Source of the DNA: Carpediemonas membranifera
Taxonomy: Eukaryota > Fornicata
Reading direction: 5' to 3'
NCBI GenBank assembly: GCA_019828565.1
Contig: JAHDYR010000038.1
Coordinates: forward strand, 186,001 to 250,000
Length of the DNA: 64,000 nucleotides
The notes beneath the pieces were generated by a model. It searched no databases. It saw only the letters and a program-made list of their open reading frames with translations, and had not been told where the DNA came from. Below, one piece after another: positions 40,505-50,745 of the stretch (the stretch's first letter is position 1; every line of letters starts with the position of its first letter). A program made the position numbers and the translations under genes.

Positions 40505-41584
40505 TTAACAGTATGCCACCTCCTCACCAAAGGCGCCCTCCTCGCTCTCCTCGCGAGCTGGCACCTCGCAGTGCATCCACTCTGCCTGGTAAGCTGGCTC
40601 GTCGGACACCGCCTCCTCGTCAGTATCGCCCTCTCTCTCGCCCTCTGGCATCTCTGTCTCGCGAGTCAGCGAGCCGAACTCCGCCTCCTTGTCAGCCTCG
40701 CTCTGCCTCTCTTTCTTCTTAGTATCGTGAAGCTCGATCATTCTGGCCTTGAGCCTGTTGTAAAGCCAGCCATCGAGCATCGGCGGCACCAGGTCGGCAG
40801 AGCTTGTGATCTCCGGGTTGAGATCAAAGATCGTCGGGCGCTGCAGGGTCGTCAGGTGGCTGTTTGCCAGCTGGTGGCGGAACTGATCATCGGTGAGGCT
40901 GATGCGCTTGTCCATAATGACCTTCCGAACCTTGGTCAAGTCTCTGGGCCTGCCAGTCCGTCTCTCTCTCTCAATCTCCCGCGTCTTAAGCTGGTTGACA
41001 TCGACATGCACCGGGGGCGCATAGCGAAGCTGGTTGACACTGAGCCCGACCTGCTTGAGAGCCTCCGAGAAGGTGCTCGGCGCTACATGAGACAGTGCGG
41101 ATGAGGCCTTGGAGAATACTATCCAGGCAGCGAGCTCTTCGGGAAGCTGAAGAGCTCGCTCACTGATGTCAATATCGCGGGCGGAAATAGCTGTCATGCC
41201 CGTGTGGCTGATGATAAGAGCCAGCGCATTGTAGGGGAAGACTAGTCGGACAATAGCTTCCGATGCGACAGGCTCAAACTGCCCAAGCGGCTTGACATTG
41301 TCTCTGCCGGAGTTTCGGAATGAGTTGACGGCACTGAGAGTGACAGCAGCGGTTGCCTTGTTCAATGATGCAGCAAAACCGGGCACAAGCGATCTAACAT
41401 CCTCGGACCGGATCACGGAGAGCGCTTCGTCCTCGGTACTCCCTCGCTCACGTTGTACGAATTGAACGAACCGCGAAAGGTTGTTTGCGACCGCTTTCCG
41501 GGAAGATTTCTTACTGATGGTGCACAACCAAGCATTCTTCACAGCTTCCATGGTTGTTTCCATCTCCTGCGGGCTTCCTTCCAT
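40505..41584 (-). CDS. Unknown protein, 359 aa (possible degenerate tyrosine-recombinase fold)
   Basis: Complete ORF from ATG 41584. The N-terminal ~100 residues are helical (NNLSRFVQFVQRERGSTEDE...LSAVNSFRNSG), like a core-binding SAM domain. Then come LALIISHTGMTAISARDIDI, resembling the first catalytic box of tyrosine recombinases without its Arg, and VNQLRYAPP, resembling HxLR with His lost. No clear nucleophile is seen. The C-terminus is acidic. The recombinase idea is weak. Four copies of a ~20-bp motif lie upstream (41586-41915). Confidence 0.5.
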   Translation of the reverse strand: MEGSPQEMETTMEAVKNAWLCTISKKSSRKAVANNLSRFVQFVQRERGSTEDEALSVIRSEDVRSLVPGFAASLNKATAAVTLSAVNSFRNSGRDNVKPLGQFEPVASEAIVRLVFPYNALALIISHTGMTAISARDIDISERALQLPEELAAWIVFSKASSALSHVAPSTFSEALKQVGLSVNQLRYAPPVHVDVNQLKTREIERERRTGRPRDLTKVRKVIMDKRISLTDDQFRHQLANSHLTTLQRPTIFDLNPEITSSADLVPPMLDGWLYNRLKARMIELHDTKKKERQSEADKEAEFGSLTRETEMPEGEREGDTDEEAVSDEPAYQAEWMHCEVPAREESEEGAFGEEVAYC

Positions 41585-42810
41585 CGATATACGGATTTCA
41601 GACTTTCGTCATGCACAAAAATTCGAATCTCTCCAAATGCCCAAAACAGTGGTCAAACCGTGTTCAGGGGTACAAAAGAGTGCCATAGGCACGTTCTTGC
41701 ATTTCAAAATATTCTAGAGGTCGTTCATAAATTCTCAGATGGCCAACAGTACGAAAGTCTGAAATCCATTTATCATGAGACCCGACAAATTTGAAATCCA
41801 TTTATCGGGTGGATACATCACTGTAGAGGGTATTCATGGATATAGGTGCCTTTTCGGTGCCGAGGGGAGTCAAAATTTGAGGTCGTGCAGGCAGAAAGTC
41901 TGAATTCCGTTTATCTCACCACTGCTTAGTGTTCATGGCAGACAACGGCTTCCTGGCGACGCCTGGGGTGTAAGGATTCGCTTGCCTCTGTGTTGTCGCA
42001 TCAGCTTCGCTGAAAACGGGGGAACTGACCCGCGCATTCGCGCACTTTATGCTCGCAACGAGATTGAAATGGCGAACTTAAGAATAGAAAGAATACTGGC
42101 GGCTTTAACGTAGTAGGCATGTGCACAACATTAAGAATCATCAGTAAGCGGGCGCAGAGCATCATTAAAGCAACAATAATCCCTAAACAACATCAAGTAC
42201 CATAAGTCCACCACGTCCATACGATATGAACTATAAATGGAGCATAGATCAGTACAGATGATTTGAAAGTACCAGGCATGGCCAGAATACCGCAATTATC
42301 GTCCGTTGATCCGCATGACCTCCATCTTGGTCGGTATCCAGAGAACCTCCGTCAGACGCTTGCAACGGAACATTTAGGGGGAGCATCCTGAATGGGGCCA
42401 GATTTGAGGGACCCTTGGTCTGACATGCCATGACCGAGTACTCTAGGGGCCTCCACAGTGCGTCCCGAGGTACGTTAGAGCACCACAGACCTTCCCCCAA
42501 AAGCTGACTCCTGGACCCCTTGGCCGGAGCTCGCCGAAACGTGAAAATCGGCGATGATTTCTCCGTATAACTTCATAGGGGGTTATATGGGGCTCGTTTC
42601 AGCCGCAGATAACGTCTCTTGGCCATATTAAATTTGCGAAAGGCCCCGGCTCGCTGGCCGGACGATTTAATCAGCATCGGCGAGAATGGACGTGTGGGTA
42701 GGGCTAGGGGTGTGATGACGGCTGGTGGTAGTCACGGTGTGAGTGCTTACAAGCCGCAGGCGATATACATAAACTTTTAGTAACCATTTAACGTCTCTTG
42801 GCGATATACG
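41585..42810. other. Non-coding region with iteron-like repeats
   Basis: About 1.2 kb. The motif GAAAGTCTGAAATCCATTTA(TC) occurs at 41753-41774, partly at 41790-41806, as a variant at 41894-41915, and inverted at 41586-41607. Near the OTU gene, AACGTCTCTTGGC(C/G)ATAT occurs at about 42606-42626 and 42789-42808. No gene is seen. Confidence 0.5.
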
Positions 42811-44529
42811 ATGCTAGACTTGTTCACTTGGCTGGAAGAAGCCACTGAGTTCGAGAAGAAGGAGCTAATGACCAAGATCAATGCAGCTGCAAGCGCTAAA
42901 GGCAAATGCGACGTCCTTCGCGCGCTTTTGCTGCCTAGGCGCGATTTACTCGCTACTGTGATCAAGGAACGTACGTTACTGAGCGAAATTGTTTACACAG
43001 GTGTTAATCTCAAGCGTATTGCCACGTTCTTCCGCCTCACGCGCCAGGAGACGGAAGATATGAAGAAGGACCTTAAGGCGCAGTTTATGGCGACGATGAA
43101 ATTGAATGAGGGTGAAAGGGTCACAGGGGAACACAAGAAAACACTGAAGCAGGTCCTCGGCGGGGATACCTTCACGCACCTGTACGACGGCGAGGTGGAG
43201 AGCGCGCGTATTCGGGTGAAGAAGAGCATTCGTGAGGCTAGAATGAAGACAAACGCTAGGCTTGAGTGTGAACTCGCGAAGGAGGAGGACGAGGACATCA
43301 GGGATTGTACTCGGGTTCAGATGATGAAGCTGGCCGATGAGGAAGACCGAAAGGAGTTGGAAAAGGAGATGGAATACACGCGCGAGTCCAAGTATGACGT
43401 GGTATGGGAGCGAGTGTACGATGAGATCTGCGGTACTCGTCGTGTGCGGGCCCGCAGGGATAACGCCCCCTGTCCCGGCGAGGATCACGCCGACCACGTG
43501 CTTCAGCGCTATCTCTGGGCCGACCAGATCGATACTCAGGCGCTTACTGGCGAGAAGACGTTGACCACGAGACTCCCTGCTGAAGCTCGAGTCGTACGTC
43601 GCGTGACAGCCAGTCTGATCTCTGCTCAGAAGACGGAGATCCAATCTCTCAAGGAGCAGGTCGAGCGGCTGAAGAAGCAGGTGACTGACGAGAGAAGAGA
43701 CCACTTTCTTGAGTGCAGGCGTATCCATCATGAGCATGACGTTGGGTACCTTGCTTCCTGCGATGTTTCGTTCGCCGCCAGCCCCATGCCGCCACAGTCT
43801 GGCACGCTCTCCAGGACTTCCTGCCCCCGACGCGCTACGAACGAGCCCGAGGCCTCCATGTCTGTGAAGCGCAAGGCCATCACCACCGAGCCCGAGAAGG
43901 CCAGGCCTGAGGACTCAGAGGAGGAGACAGAGGAGGAGCAGGAGGAGGCGAAGGAGAAGAGGGGTGAGGCAGAAGAGGAGACGGTGAACACATGCGACGC
44001 CTGCATCCAGACTGAGCCGGAGACTCAGACTCGCATCACCTCTGAGGCCGCGGTGCAGACTTGCATCAACGTGGAGGCTCTCACGACTAACTGTACCGCG
44101 ATTCATGTCAAGAGTGACGGCAACTGCGTTGCATATTGTCTCCAAGCCATTGAGTTGGGTGGCCGAGTTGATGGCGACTTCGAAAAGTGGCAGCGTGGCC
44201 TCTGCCAGTCAGTGAAGGCCAAGTACTGGTCTAAGAAGAATGTCACGGAGCGTAGCCTGACAGATCCGGACTCCGGCTACTATAACTCGAACGCCATCCG
44301 AGTCTGGGCAAGGAAGCAGAAGCGGAACATCCTTGTTGTCCAGTCATACGACGGATACAACGGCATGCAAGGCATCTCCGCCATCTTATACCTGTTTGAT
44401 GGCACCACCATGCTTGCACCCGATGCAGACTTGTGGGGGTTGACAGATAATTTCGCTATTGTCATCGAAGGCGATCCGGCTCACGCCACGCTGTACCAGA
44501 AGAAGTGCGAGGTCGTTGAGATTGAATAA
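42811..44529 (+). CDS. OTU-like cysteine protease with coiled-coil N-terminus
   Basis: 572 residues. Residues 1-300 are charged helical/coiled coil, about 355-390 is an acidic E-rich linker, and the OTU-like domain spans about 428-572. The catalytic Asp-Cys signature is HVKSDGNCVAYCL (D436, C439), the middle region has YNSNAIRVWARKQKRNILVV, and the distal His lies in NFAIVIEGDPAHATLY (H558). This is the expected order for OTU deubiquitinases, so cleavage of ubiquitin-like conjugates is plausible. A decayed paralogue follows immediately. Confidence 0.72.
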   Translation: MLDLFTWLEEATEFEKKELMTKINAAASAKGKCDVLRALLLPRRDLLATVIKERTLLSEIVYTGVNLKRIATFFRLTRQETEDMKKDLKAQFMATMKLNEGERVTGEHKKTLKQVLGGDTFTHLYDGEVESARIRVKKSIREARMKTNARLECELAKEEDEDIRDCTRVQMMKLADEEDRKELEKEMEYTRESKYDVVWERVYDEICGTRRVRARRDNAPCPGEDHADHVLQRYLWADQIDTQALTGEKTLTTRLPAEARVVRRVTASLISAQKTEIQSLKEQVERLKKQVTDERRDHFLECRRIHHEHDVGYLASCDVSFAASPMPPQSGTLSRTSCPRRATNEPEASMSVKRKAITTEPEKARPEDSEEETEEEQEEAKEKRGEAEEETVNTCDACIQTEPETQTRITSEAAVQTCINVEALTTNCTAIHVKSDGNCVAYCLQAIELGGRVDGDFEKWQRGLCQSVKAKYWSKKNVTERSLTDPDSGYYNSNAIRVWARKQKRNILVVQSYDGYNGMQGISAILYLFDGTTMLAPDADLWGLTDNFAIVIEGDPAHATLYQKKCEVVEIE

Positions 44530-44570
44530 AGATTTGGATATGCCTTTGTAGTGCGTTCGACTGTGTACGT

Positions 44571-45289
44571 TTAGGAGAAGGCTGAGACGGAGAAGAAGGA
44601 GGACAAGGAGGTGGAGACAGAGGAGAAGAAGGGTAAGTAGGCAGACGAGGAGGAGCCTGACACGGTGGTGCGTGGGCCGGAAGATGACGACAATATGTCA
44701 GTCGTGTCGATCAGTGACAACGAGCATGAGCCTGAGCTGGTCTTCGACGTACAAACCGCGATCGACAGGATCCTGACCTGCCCTGCCAAGGAGATTCACC
44801 GTGACGGAGCCTGCATCGCTCATTCGCTCAACGACATTAAGCACGGCCAAGTACTGGGTAAGAATCGAATCAAACATTTCAAAAAATCATCTGAGAGAAC
44901 ACACCGAGGAATCCATGGCCAAAAAGGCCGAGGGCCAGGTCAGGGGCACATGGTGGGACCCTTCCGAGCTGTTCAACGGCCAGGGCTGGCTGACAGGCAC
45001 TGCTATCTCGGCTTGGACGCATCTTGAGAAGGAGAAGGTCATGGTCCTGCAGCGCAGAGAAGAGGAAGATGGTCGCATAGTCAACTCAGCGACTGTTTAC
45101 GACAACGGAAGGGTCTACCCTCAGGATTTCAGAAGTCTGACTCAACTCAGTGATGCCATCAGGGAGACGGGCCACGAGAAGGTCATTGTCATTACGGGTA
45201 ATCATGCCACGGTGTATCTCGTGGCGGAGCTTCTGTCAGATGGCACTGGTGAAGAGAGTGTGCCGAAGACAAGGAAGGGGAGGAAGTAA
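44571..45289 (+). pseudogene. Degenerate OTU-like paralogue
   Basis: Begins in an E/K-rich linker like that of the preceding gene, contains an in-frame TAG (44638-44640), and then EIHRDGACIAHSL, a DGxC-type box. A frameshift near 44870-44930 leads to GTAISAWTHL and VIVITGNHATVYLV with the distal His. It reads as a tandem partial duplicate of the OTU gene in decay. Confidence 0.55.
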
Positions 45290-45379
45290 ATGGTTTGATG
45301 TGTTCGGCTGTCTTTCATCTGTGAAATGAGAACAGGCGTGAGTGTCATGGACACAGATGGCCCGGACAGCGTTGCCTCC
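45290..45379. other. Short spacer before R4
   Basis: No feature seen between the OTU remnant and the inverted cassette R4. Confidence 0.3.
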
Positions 45380-45846
45380 GTCTTGGCATTTGTTGAGGAC
45401 AACACAGCTGTAAACGACAATAAGATGAAACAGAAGTAGCAAGCAATGTTTAATAACGTATGAACAGTCCTTTTGATGTTGTTTAGTGATTTTGTGCATT
45501 AACGACCGAGAACAGTGGAGTGCAACGCAGATGTTGGTTATTGATGGTAGATGGCGCGCTTTTGACGACAGCTGGTTGCTTTTGCAGTATAAAGAACCGC
45601 ATAGCTGCCACTAGTTCCTTCCAATAATGCTTTCCCGCCATTTTGAGGTTGGAATGAAATTCCAAGCACCGTGCACTTTATGTAATTGCCCAATATCAAC
45701 GCCACCCCCGCCCCCAGCGCCTCCACGCCCCACGCCAACGCCACCTCCGCCCCCTGGCGCTCAGTTCAGGAGATGTCCGGTCGATAAGCCATAAACTGCA
45801 CGGATCCACAAACGTGGATTGGCCTGAACGACAGCGCTGAGGCCCA
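45380..45846 (-). repeat. Repeat cassette R4 (long, undeleted G-rich tract)
   Basis: Minus-strand copy with the full G-rich tract, like R1 and R2, and the 3' extension ending in the start-like ATGCCAAGAC. It follows HEPN-like copy 2 exactly as R1 follows copy 1. Confidence 0.85.
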
Positions 45847-45867
45847 GACATGCACATATACATTCAT

Positions 45868-46940
45868 TTATTCCTGTCTCGCTCTCTTGCCTGTCTGATC
45901 GCGACGTTTGACCCACTCAAATGCCTCATCTGTGAGGTAGACAGAGACGTCGCGAGTATTCCCAGTCCTAACCTTCCGAATCAACGTTCGGCAAGGATCT
46001 TTGGGTGTCGTCGTTGAGGTACGACGGCAAGCCCACTCTGAGGTCTCGCATGAGCCCCCGCACACGATGCAACGTCCTGACAGGACAAGCGGGGGTCATG
46101 CGTTCTGGCCATAGCTAGCTGGTCCACCTGGCTAGCAGTCAGTGTGCGGGACATGAGCGTACCGCGCGTCTTGCCCGTGTCTTCGGGCCTGGGCCTCGGC
46201 TCATCCTGGTCCGTCATCATCTCCTCGTCCAAACTGATGGGCTCCGTCATCATCTCCTTGTCCACAGCGTTCTGGTCTCCGAAGTCCGTAGTCGTCATCG
46301 TTGCCTGCTCCAAAGTGGTGGGCTCCGGCTGAGACCTGACACCTGGCAGCCTGAGCATGGTCTTACGGCCGCCGCTACGCAGCCTCTCAATCTCATCCTC
46401 AAGAATGCTGACCTTCTTCGTCAGAGCATGATGTTCACTTGTCGCAACGAGCGACACTGGCGACTTAAGCAGCGCGATGAACGCCCTGACGTTATCGTGC
46501 AATGGAACCGAGAAGGCCTGGGCCAAGCTCTCGACCAGCTCCAGGACCTTGGGCAGGGTGTCGGGCTCAAGCTCATTGTGAGCTGCGCGGTTCCGGTACT
46601 CAACGAGATCACGAATGATCTTGGCATGGGCTTTGTTGTACGCCGCTCGATTGGACATCTCACGAAGGATTCTTGATGAATCCACGTCCTGTTCGAGCTC
46701 TTTGCCGAGGAGGTCCTTCTCGGTGCTAGTAGGCTTGCACCCGGGGTTAAATGCAGGCGAGGCCAAGATCTTCCGCATCCAAGGGACCATCATGGCGAGC
46801 AGCTGAAGAACTCGCGCATTATCGCCAAGGATGCGGAGCTGCTCATCGTTCCATGGTGAAACGAACAGGTGATGATCTTGTCGAGCGGATGATTGCCCTT
46901 TGAGAGGTGCTTGGCGATGCTTAGCGCGATATCGGTCCAT
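45868..46940 (-). pseudogene. HEPN-like protein (copy 2, one frameshift)
   Basis: Inverted near-identical copy of 19681-20754 with the same YRNRAAHN motif. One C is missing from a C6 run at about 46088 (GACCCCCGC versus GACCCCCCGC), moving the final ~70 residues to another frame. Because this is a homopolymer difference between duplicates, the copy may in fact be intact. Confidence 0.65.
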
Positions 46941-47260
46941 CCACAACTGTGGATGACGAGCAATTTAAGGTAGGTGCCGCATCAGTCAATAACCCCGTGC
47001 TATCGTGCAATAGAACACAGTTAACACTGCTTTCCATGCGCAGCAACACAGCCTGTGGCGGAGAGACGCCCGGTATGGACGACACCAGGTGATCCACAAA
47101 CGTGGATTGGCCAATTACGTCGGCCCCTCCCATCCCGCATCCCTCAGGATACGCAAGCACAAGCTCTCTCCCTGCAGCACCTCTCTGGCGCTCTCTAAAA
47201 TCGTCGTATAGCGTAAACAGAATGTGCCGCATCAGTCATTCGTTCATTTTATTCCACTTA
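46941..47260. other. Inverted copy of the 19361-19680 intergenic region
   Basis: Same 15-bp direct repeats and CCAATCCACGTTTGTGGAT palindrome as in the left arm, in reverse orientation. Confidence 0.6.
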
Positions 47261-47475
47261 TCACTCTTGGTCATCCTCCTCATCACTCACCTCCTCGCGG
47301 ATACTGACATCATCACGAGCCTCGTCATCCGCGAGTGTCAATGGCTCTGTAATAGCGCGGGCAGCGTTGGTATACTCACCGTTGAACTGTCGCTGGCCTC
47401 TCTGAATGCGAGGAAAGCAATTCACGCACACCGGAACACGACGAGAAGGACGCTTCAACATGTCAGTTCCAGCCT
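47261..47475 (-). pseudogene. PHD protein 1, 3' fragment
   Basis: Encodes the last ~70 residues of the 18173-19360 protein (from GTDMLKRPSRRVPVCVNC to DEEDDQE), in frame at its 5' side with the tail of cassette R5. This is a truncated duplicate. Confidence 0.75.
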
Positions 47476-47946
47476 CCGTCTTGGCATTTGTTGAGGACAA
47501 CACAGCTGTAAACGACAATAAGATGAAACAGAAGTAGCAAGCAATGTTTAATAACGTATGAACAGTCCTTTTGATGTTGTTTAGTGATTTTGTGCATTAA
47601 CGACCGAGAACAGTGGAGTGCAACGCAGATGTTGGTTATTGATGGTAGATGGCGCGCTTTTGACGACAGCTGGTTGCTTTTGCAGTATAAAGAACCGCAT
47701 AGCTGCCACTAGTTCCTTCCAATAATGCTTTCCCGCCATTTTGAGGTTGGAATGAAATTCCAAGCACCGTGCACTTTATGTAATTGCCCAATATCAACGC
47801 CACCTCCGCCCCCTGGCGCTCAGTTCAGGAGATGTCCGGTCGATAAGCCATAAACTGCACGGATCCACAAACGTGGATTGGCCTGAACGACAGCGCTGAG
47901 GCCCAAACAGGTGGTGAGACATTAAAAAGACTCATTTGCAATCCAT
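47473..47946 (-). repeat. Repeat cassette R5 (with internal deletion)
   Basis: Minus-strand copy with the same ~39-bp deletion of the G-rich tract as R3, plus the 45-bp segment shared with R2 and R3 at its far end. Confidence 0.85.
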
Positions 47947-48050
47947 TTACTCAGTCCTCACCCTCTTACCACTTGTCTCGATCTCTGAATCATCCTCTAT
48001 TGTGTTGTCCGCATGCTTCTGCTTTTCGGGCGACTCTACATGAGTCACCC
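47947..48050 (-). pseudogene. 3' fragment of the 23240-24408 gene
   Basis: Codes for the last ~30 residues (ESPEKQKHADNTIEDDSEIE...). It ends by diverging near 48040, close to the transposase-like gene B. Confidence 0.65.
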
Positions 48051-48181
48051 TTGCAGTGGACGTGGTTGTGGAGCACCCCCAGTGTCTCCACGTCCGCCAC
48101 CAGCGCCAGATCCGCCACCATGCCCTACATCAGCACATTTGTGTATTTACTTTGTAAATTTGTCCCATTGCTATTGAAGCA

Positions 48182-50745
48182 ATGCGTTTCGAGAACTGGG
48201 AAGTCGTCATCACCTATGGGGCGGACAGTTCTCTTGGATCTATCATCACCGCTGTCTTAGACGAGTTTCTGCTCCGAAACCGCGACAAATCGTTTCGTTT
48301 AGACAGCAAGGAGCAGTGCTTGCGCATTCTCCGAGATTTCCTGACGTCATGTCCACTGAGGGTGACACATAGTGATGCTACGTTACGTAGTGCAGTCGTT
48401 AATGCTGATTGGAGCGCATTGATGAGGAATCACAGCACTGCTCATGTGACTGTTACGCGAGTCGACAACGAGGCGAAGACGAAGAGCCTATACACGGCCA
48501 TGGCAATTATCTGTGCCGTCGAGTTAGGGAAGAATCGCTACGACCGACTCCGCCATGCATTTGTTTCAATGGCCTCCGACATGGGAGTTCGCCTTGGAAT
48601 TCACACTCCACCGGTGGTAGACAGTCTCCAGAATCTTGGGTATGACCTGCTGTCCATCCCAGCCATACGATCTGTTATATCAGACCCAACACTGATCGAG
48701 GACGTCAACGCGTTCACTCCTGAGCAGCCCGATGTCTCTGGGCGTGATGGGGTGTCTAACCAAGAGCTTCAATGTCAAGCAGGAGCCGGTTTCACGCGTA
48801 GCGTGGAAGTCGCGGAGGCTTTTTACGTCCTATATGACCCAACCACCCACACCGACCTGCAAGAGACTCTCGATGAACACGACTGCCTCTTCGCTCACCA
48901 CTTCGAGAAGATATCGGGGGAGTCACGGCTATACATTTCGCATGATGATCCATCCAAGCTGCCGGAGATTCAGAGATTATGCCGGAACATGGGCATCATT
49001 CCGCGTGGAACAAAGAAATCTCACCGGATGGTGATCAGCGCTCTGTCCTATGACCCTGTCGCCCAGATTAAGTTCATGCTGAAGTTCCCCGACCGAGTTC
49101 AGCGCGATATCAAGTCAAGCAAGTTCGTTCAATCCGTCACTATTAACCCGGAGAGCCGACAGGAGGCTTATGGTCTTGAGATGCTCCTATGGTTTGATGG
49201 ATATCGGGCCGACTGTACGGCGGTCAAATATCGCATAATTGATCGCGAGGGAGCAGCCCTACCACAGAAGATTACCCCACCCATGACGCTTCTTACATTT
49301 CAGGGCACAGAGAAGCTCATTCCTTCGTTCTTTGATGATGTACAGCGGCTAATGAACAAGCTCATTGGTATCCCCTTCGCATGTGGTGACAGTTCGTTGC
49401 TCCCACGCAGCCGTGTTGTCATCAGCCTGCTCGGGATCTGCGGCGATCACAAAGCGTTGCAGATTGTTAGTGGCGTCAAGCGGGGACGATACTACCGCTC
49501 TCCATTCTCCTCCCTACACATGGGAAAGGTCGCAAGCGACCCGTTTGCCAATCGTTGCGATCGCTGGACAATCGCAGATAGCATCCGTCTTCGTGACGCT
49601 GGTGGCGTGAAAGACATGACACGGTTTGGGTCCCGCGATGGTCACCGAGATGTCTGCTGTCTGACCTATGCCAACGAGATAGATGGCCCACTTCACGTGC
49701 TCACAAAGTACGCTGATGTCACGTTCATTCCACCTGTCATGCATGTGAGTCACTATCTTATGAAGGACTTCTGGACGCTGCTTGGCCTTGTCAAGGTTCA
49801 ACACGCTGGTCAGAACGTGCACACACTTGAGCAGATTGAAAAGCTGTTCACGCGGACAACTGGCTGCAACGAGCAGAGCTGGAACAGACGAAAGCTCGCG
49901 ACACTAGTCAACGAGCACCTTGAGGAGTTTGACCAGTCACTCCAGCCCTTCATACTCCTTACAGCCAAGTTACAGGCGTTGTATTACTCCTCTGACCACG
50001 TGACACACCAGACAATCGCTTTCCATCACGCGGCGTCCTTTTCTACGTTCATCATGTTCCATGTCTTGACGTTGTTCTATGACCTTCCATCGAGTCGCTC
50101 CTCGGTTGCTACGACGCTCAATGATGGTCTCAGACTGACTTACTCTCCCAAGTTTACCGGCTCGCTATATCTGAATGCAGTGGTGTCAGTTCTGCCCAAG
50201 GTTCACTCGAAACTGCGGCTTCCGATGTTCTATTTGCTTGAGGAGTACTTCGAACGTGATTTCCTCATCAATGCCCAGTTGCGAGTGGACAAGCATCGAT
50301 CTTGGGTTCTCGGCTTCCTGGCTCAGAAGACAATGGTCGGTCGTGTCCTTGCTCACTACACCCGCCGTGGCTCATCGAGAAAGCATGGTATGGTGTTGCC
50401 GATTGCAAGGCAGTGTAAGTCTGTCACATTCTGCTCGTGTCTATTTGATGCCGACCGGTGTGCCGCCTGGAGAAATCGTCTATTAACTAAGGTACCCAAC
50501 TGGGATAGGAGGCGAGCCAACAGTCGCTGAATGCGCTGTTTAGTGGATGGGTCAAGGGTATCTGTGAGGAGCCGGAGGAGATCCGGGAACTCATCACTGT
50601 TGACGAGACAGCCAAGACGATTTGTGTAAGGACGGCGGACAGTGGTCTGGATGAGACTCTCTGCATCTGCAATCTGTGCAACAGTGAGCAGCGAGCGGAG
50701 GAGCTGATGAGGAGGACTGGGCACAATCTTCGCCCGAGAAGATAG
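48182..50745 (+). CDS. Transposase-like protein B (candidate DDE recombinase; one frameshift)
   Basis: 782 residues to a TGA at 50530; a frame change near 50510 adds ~75 residues (LFSGWVKGI...CICNLCNSEQ) to 50745. These extra residues match the C-terminus of protein A. Candidate catalytic residues conserved with A: D339 in LLWFDGY, D422 in GICGDHKAL and E687/E688 in LPMFYLLEEYFERDF. The spacing (83 and ~265) is close to the D-108-D-254-E of RAG1. GCNEQS (561-566) and LQALYYSS also recall the Transib/Chapaev layout. An N-terminal ~330-residue region is unassigned. Function is inferred from this pattern plus the TIR context. Confidence 0.5.

Noticed and set aside
40475-41104. A 209-codon plus-strand leucine-rich frame
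   Set aside because: It lies antisense to the complete 359-aa gene, whose translation is more natural.
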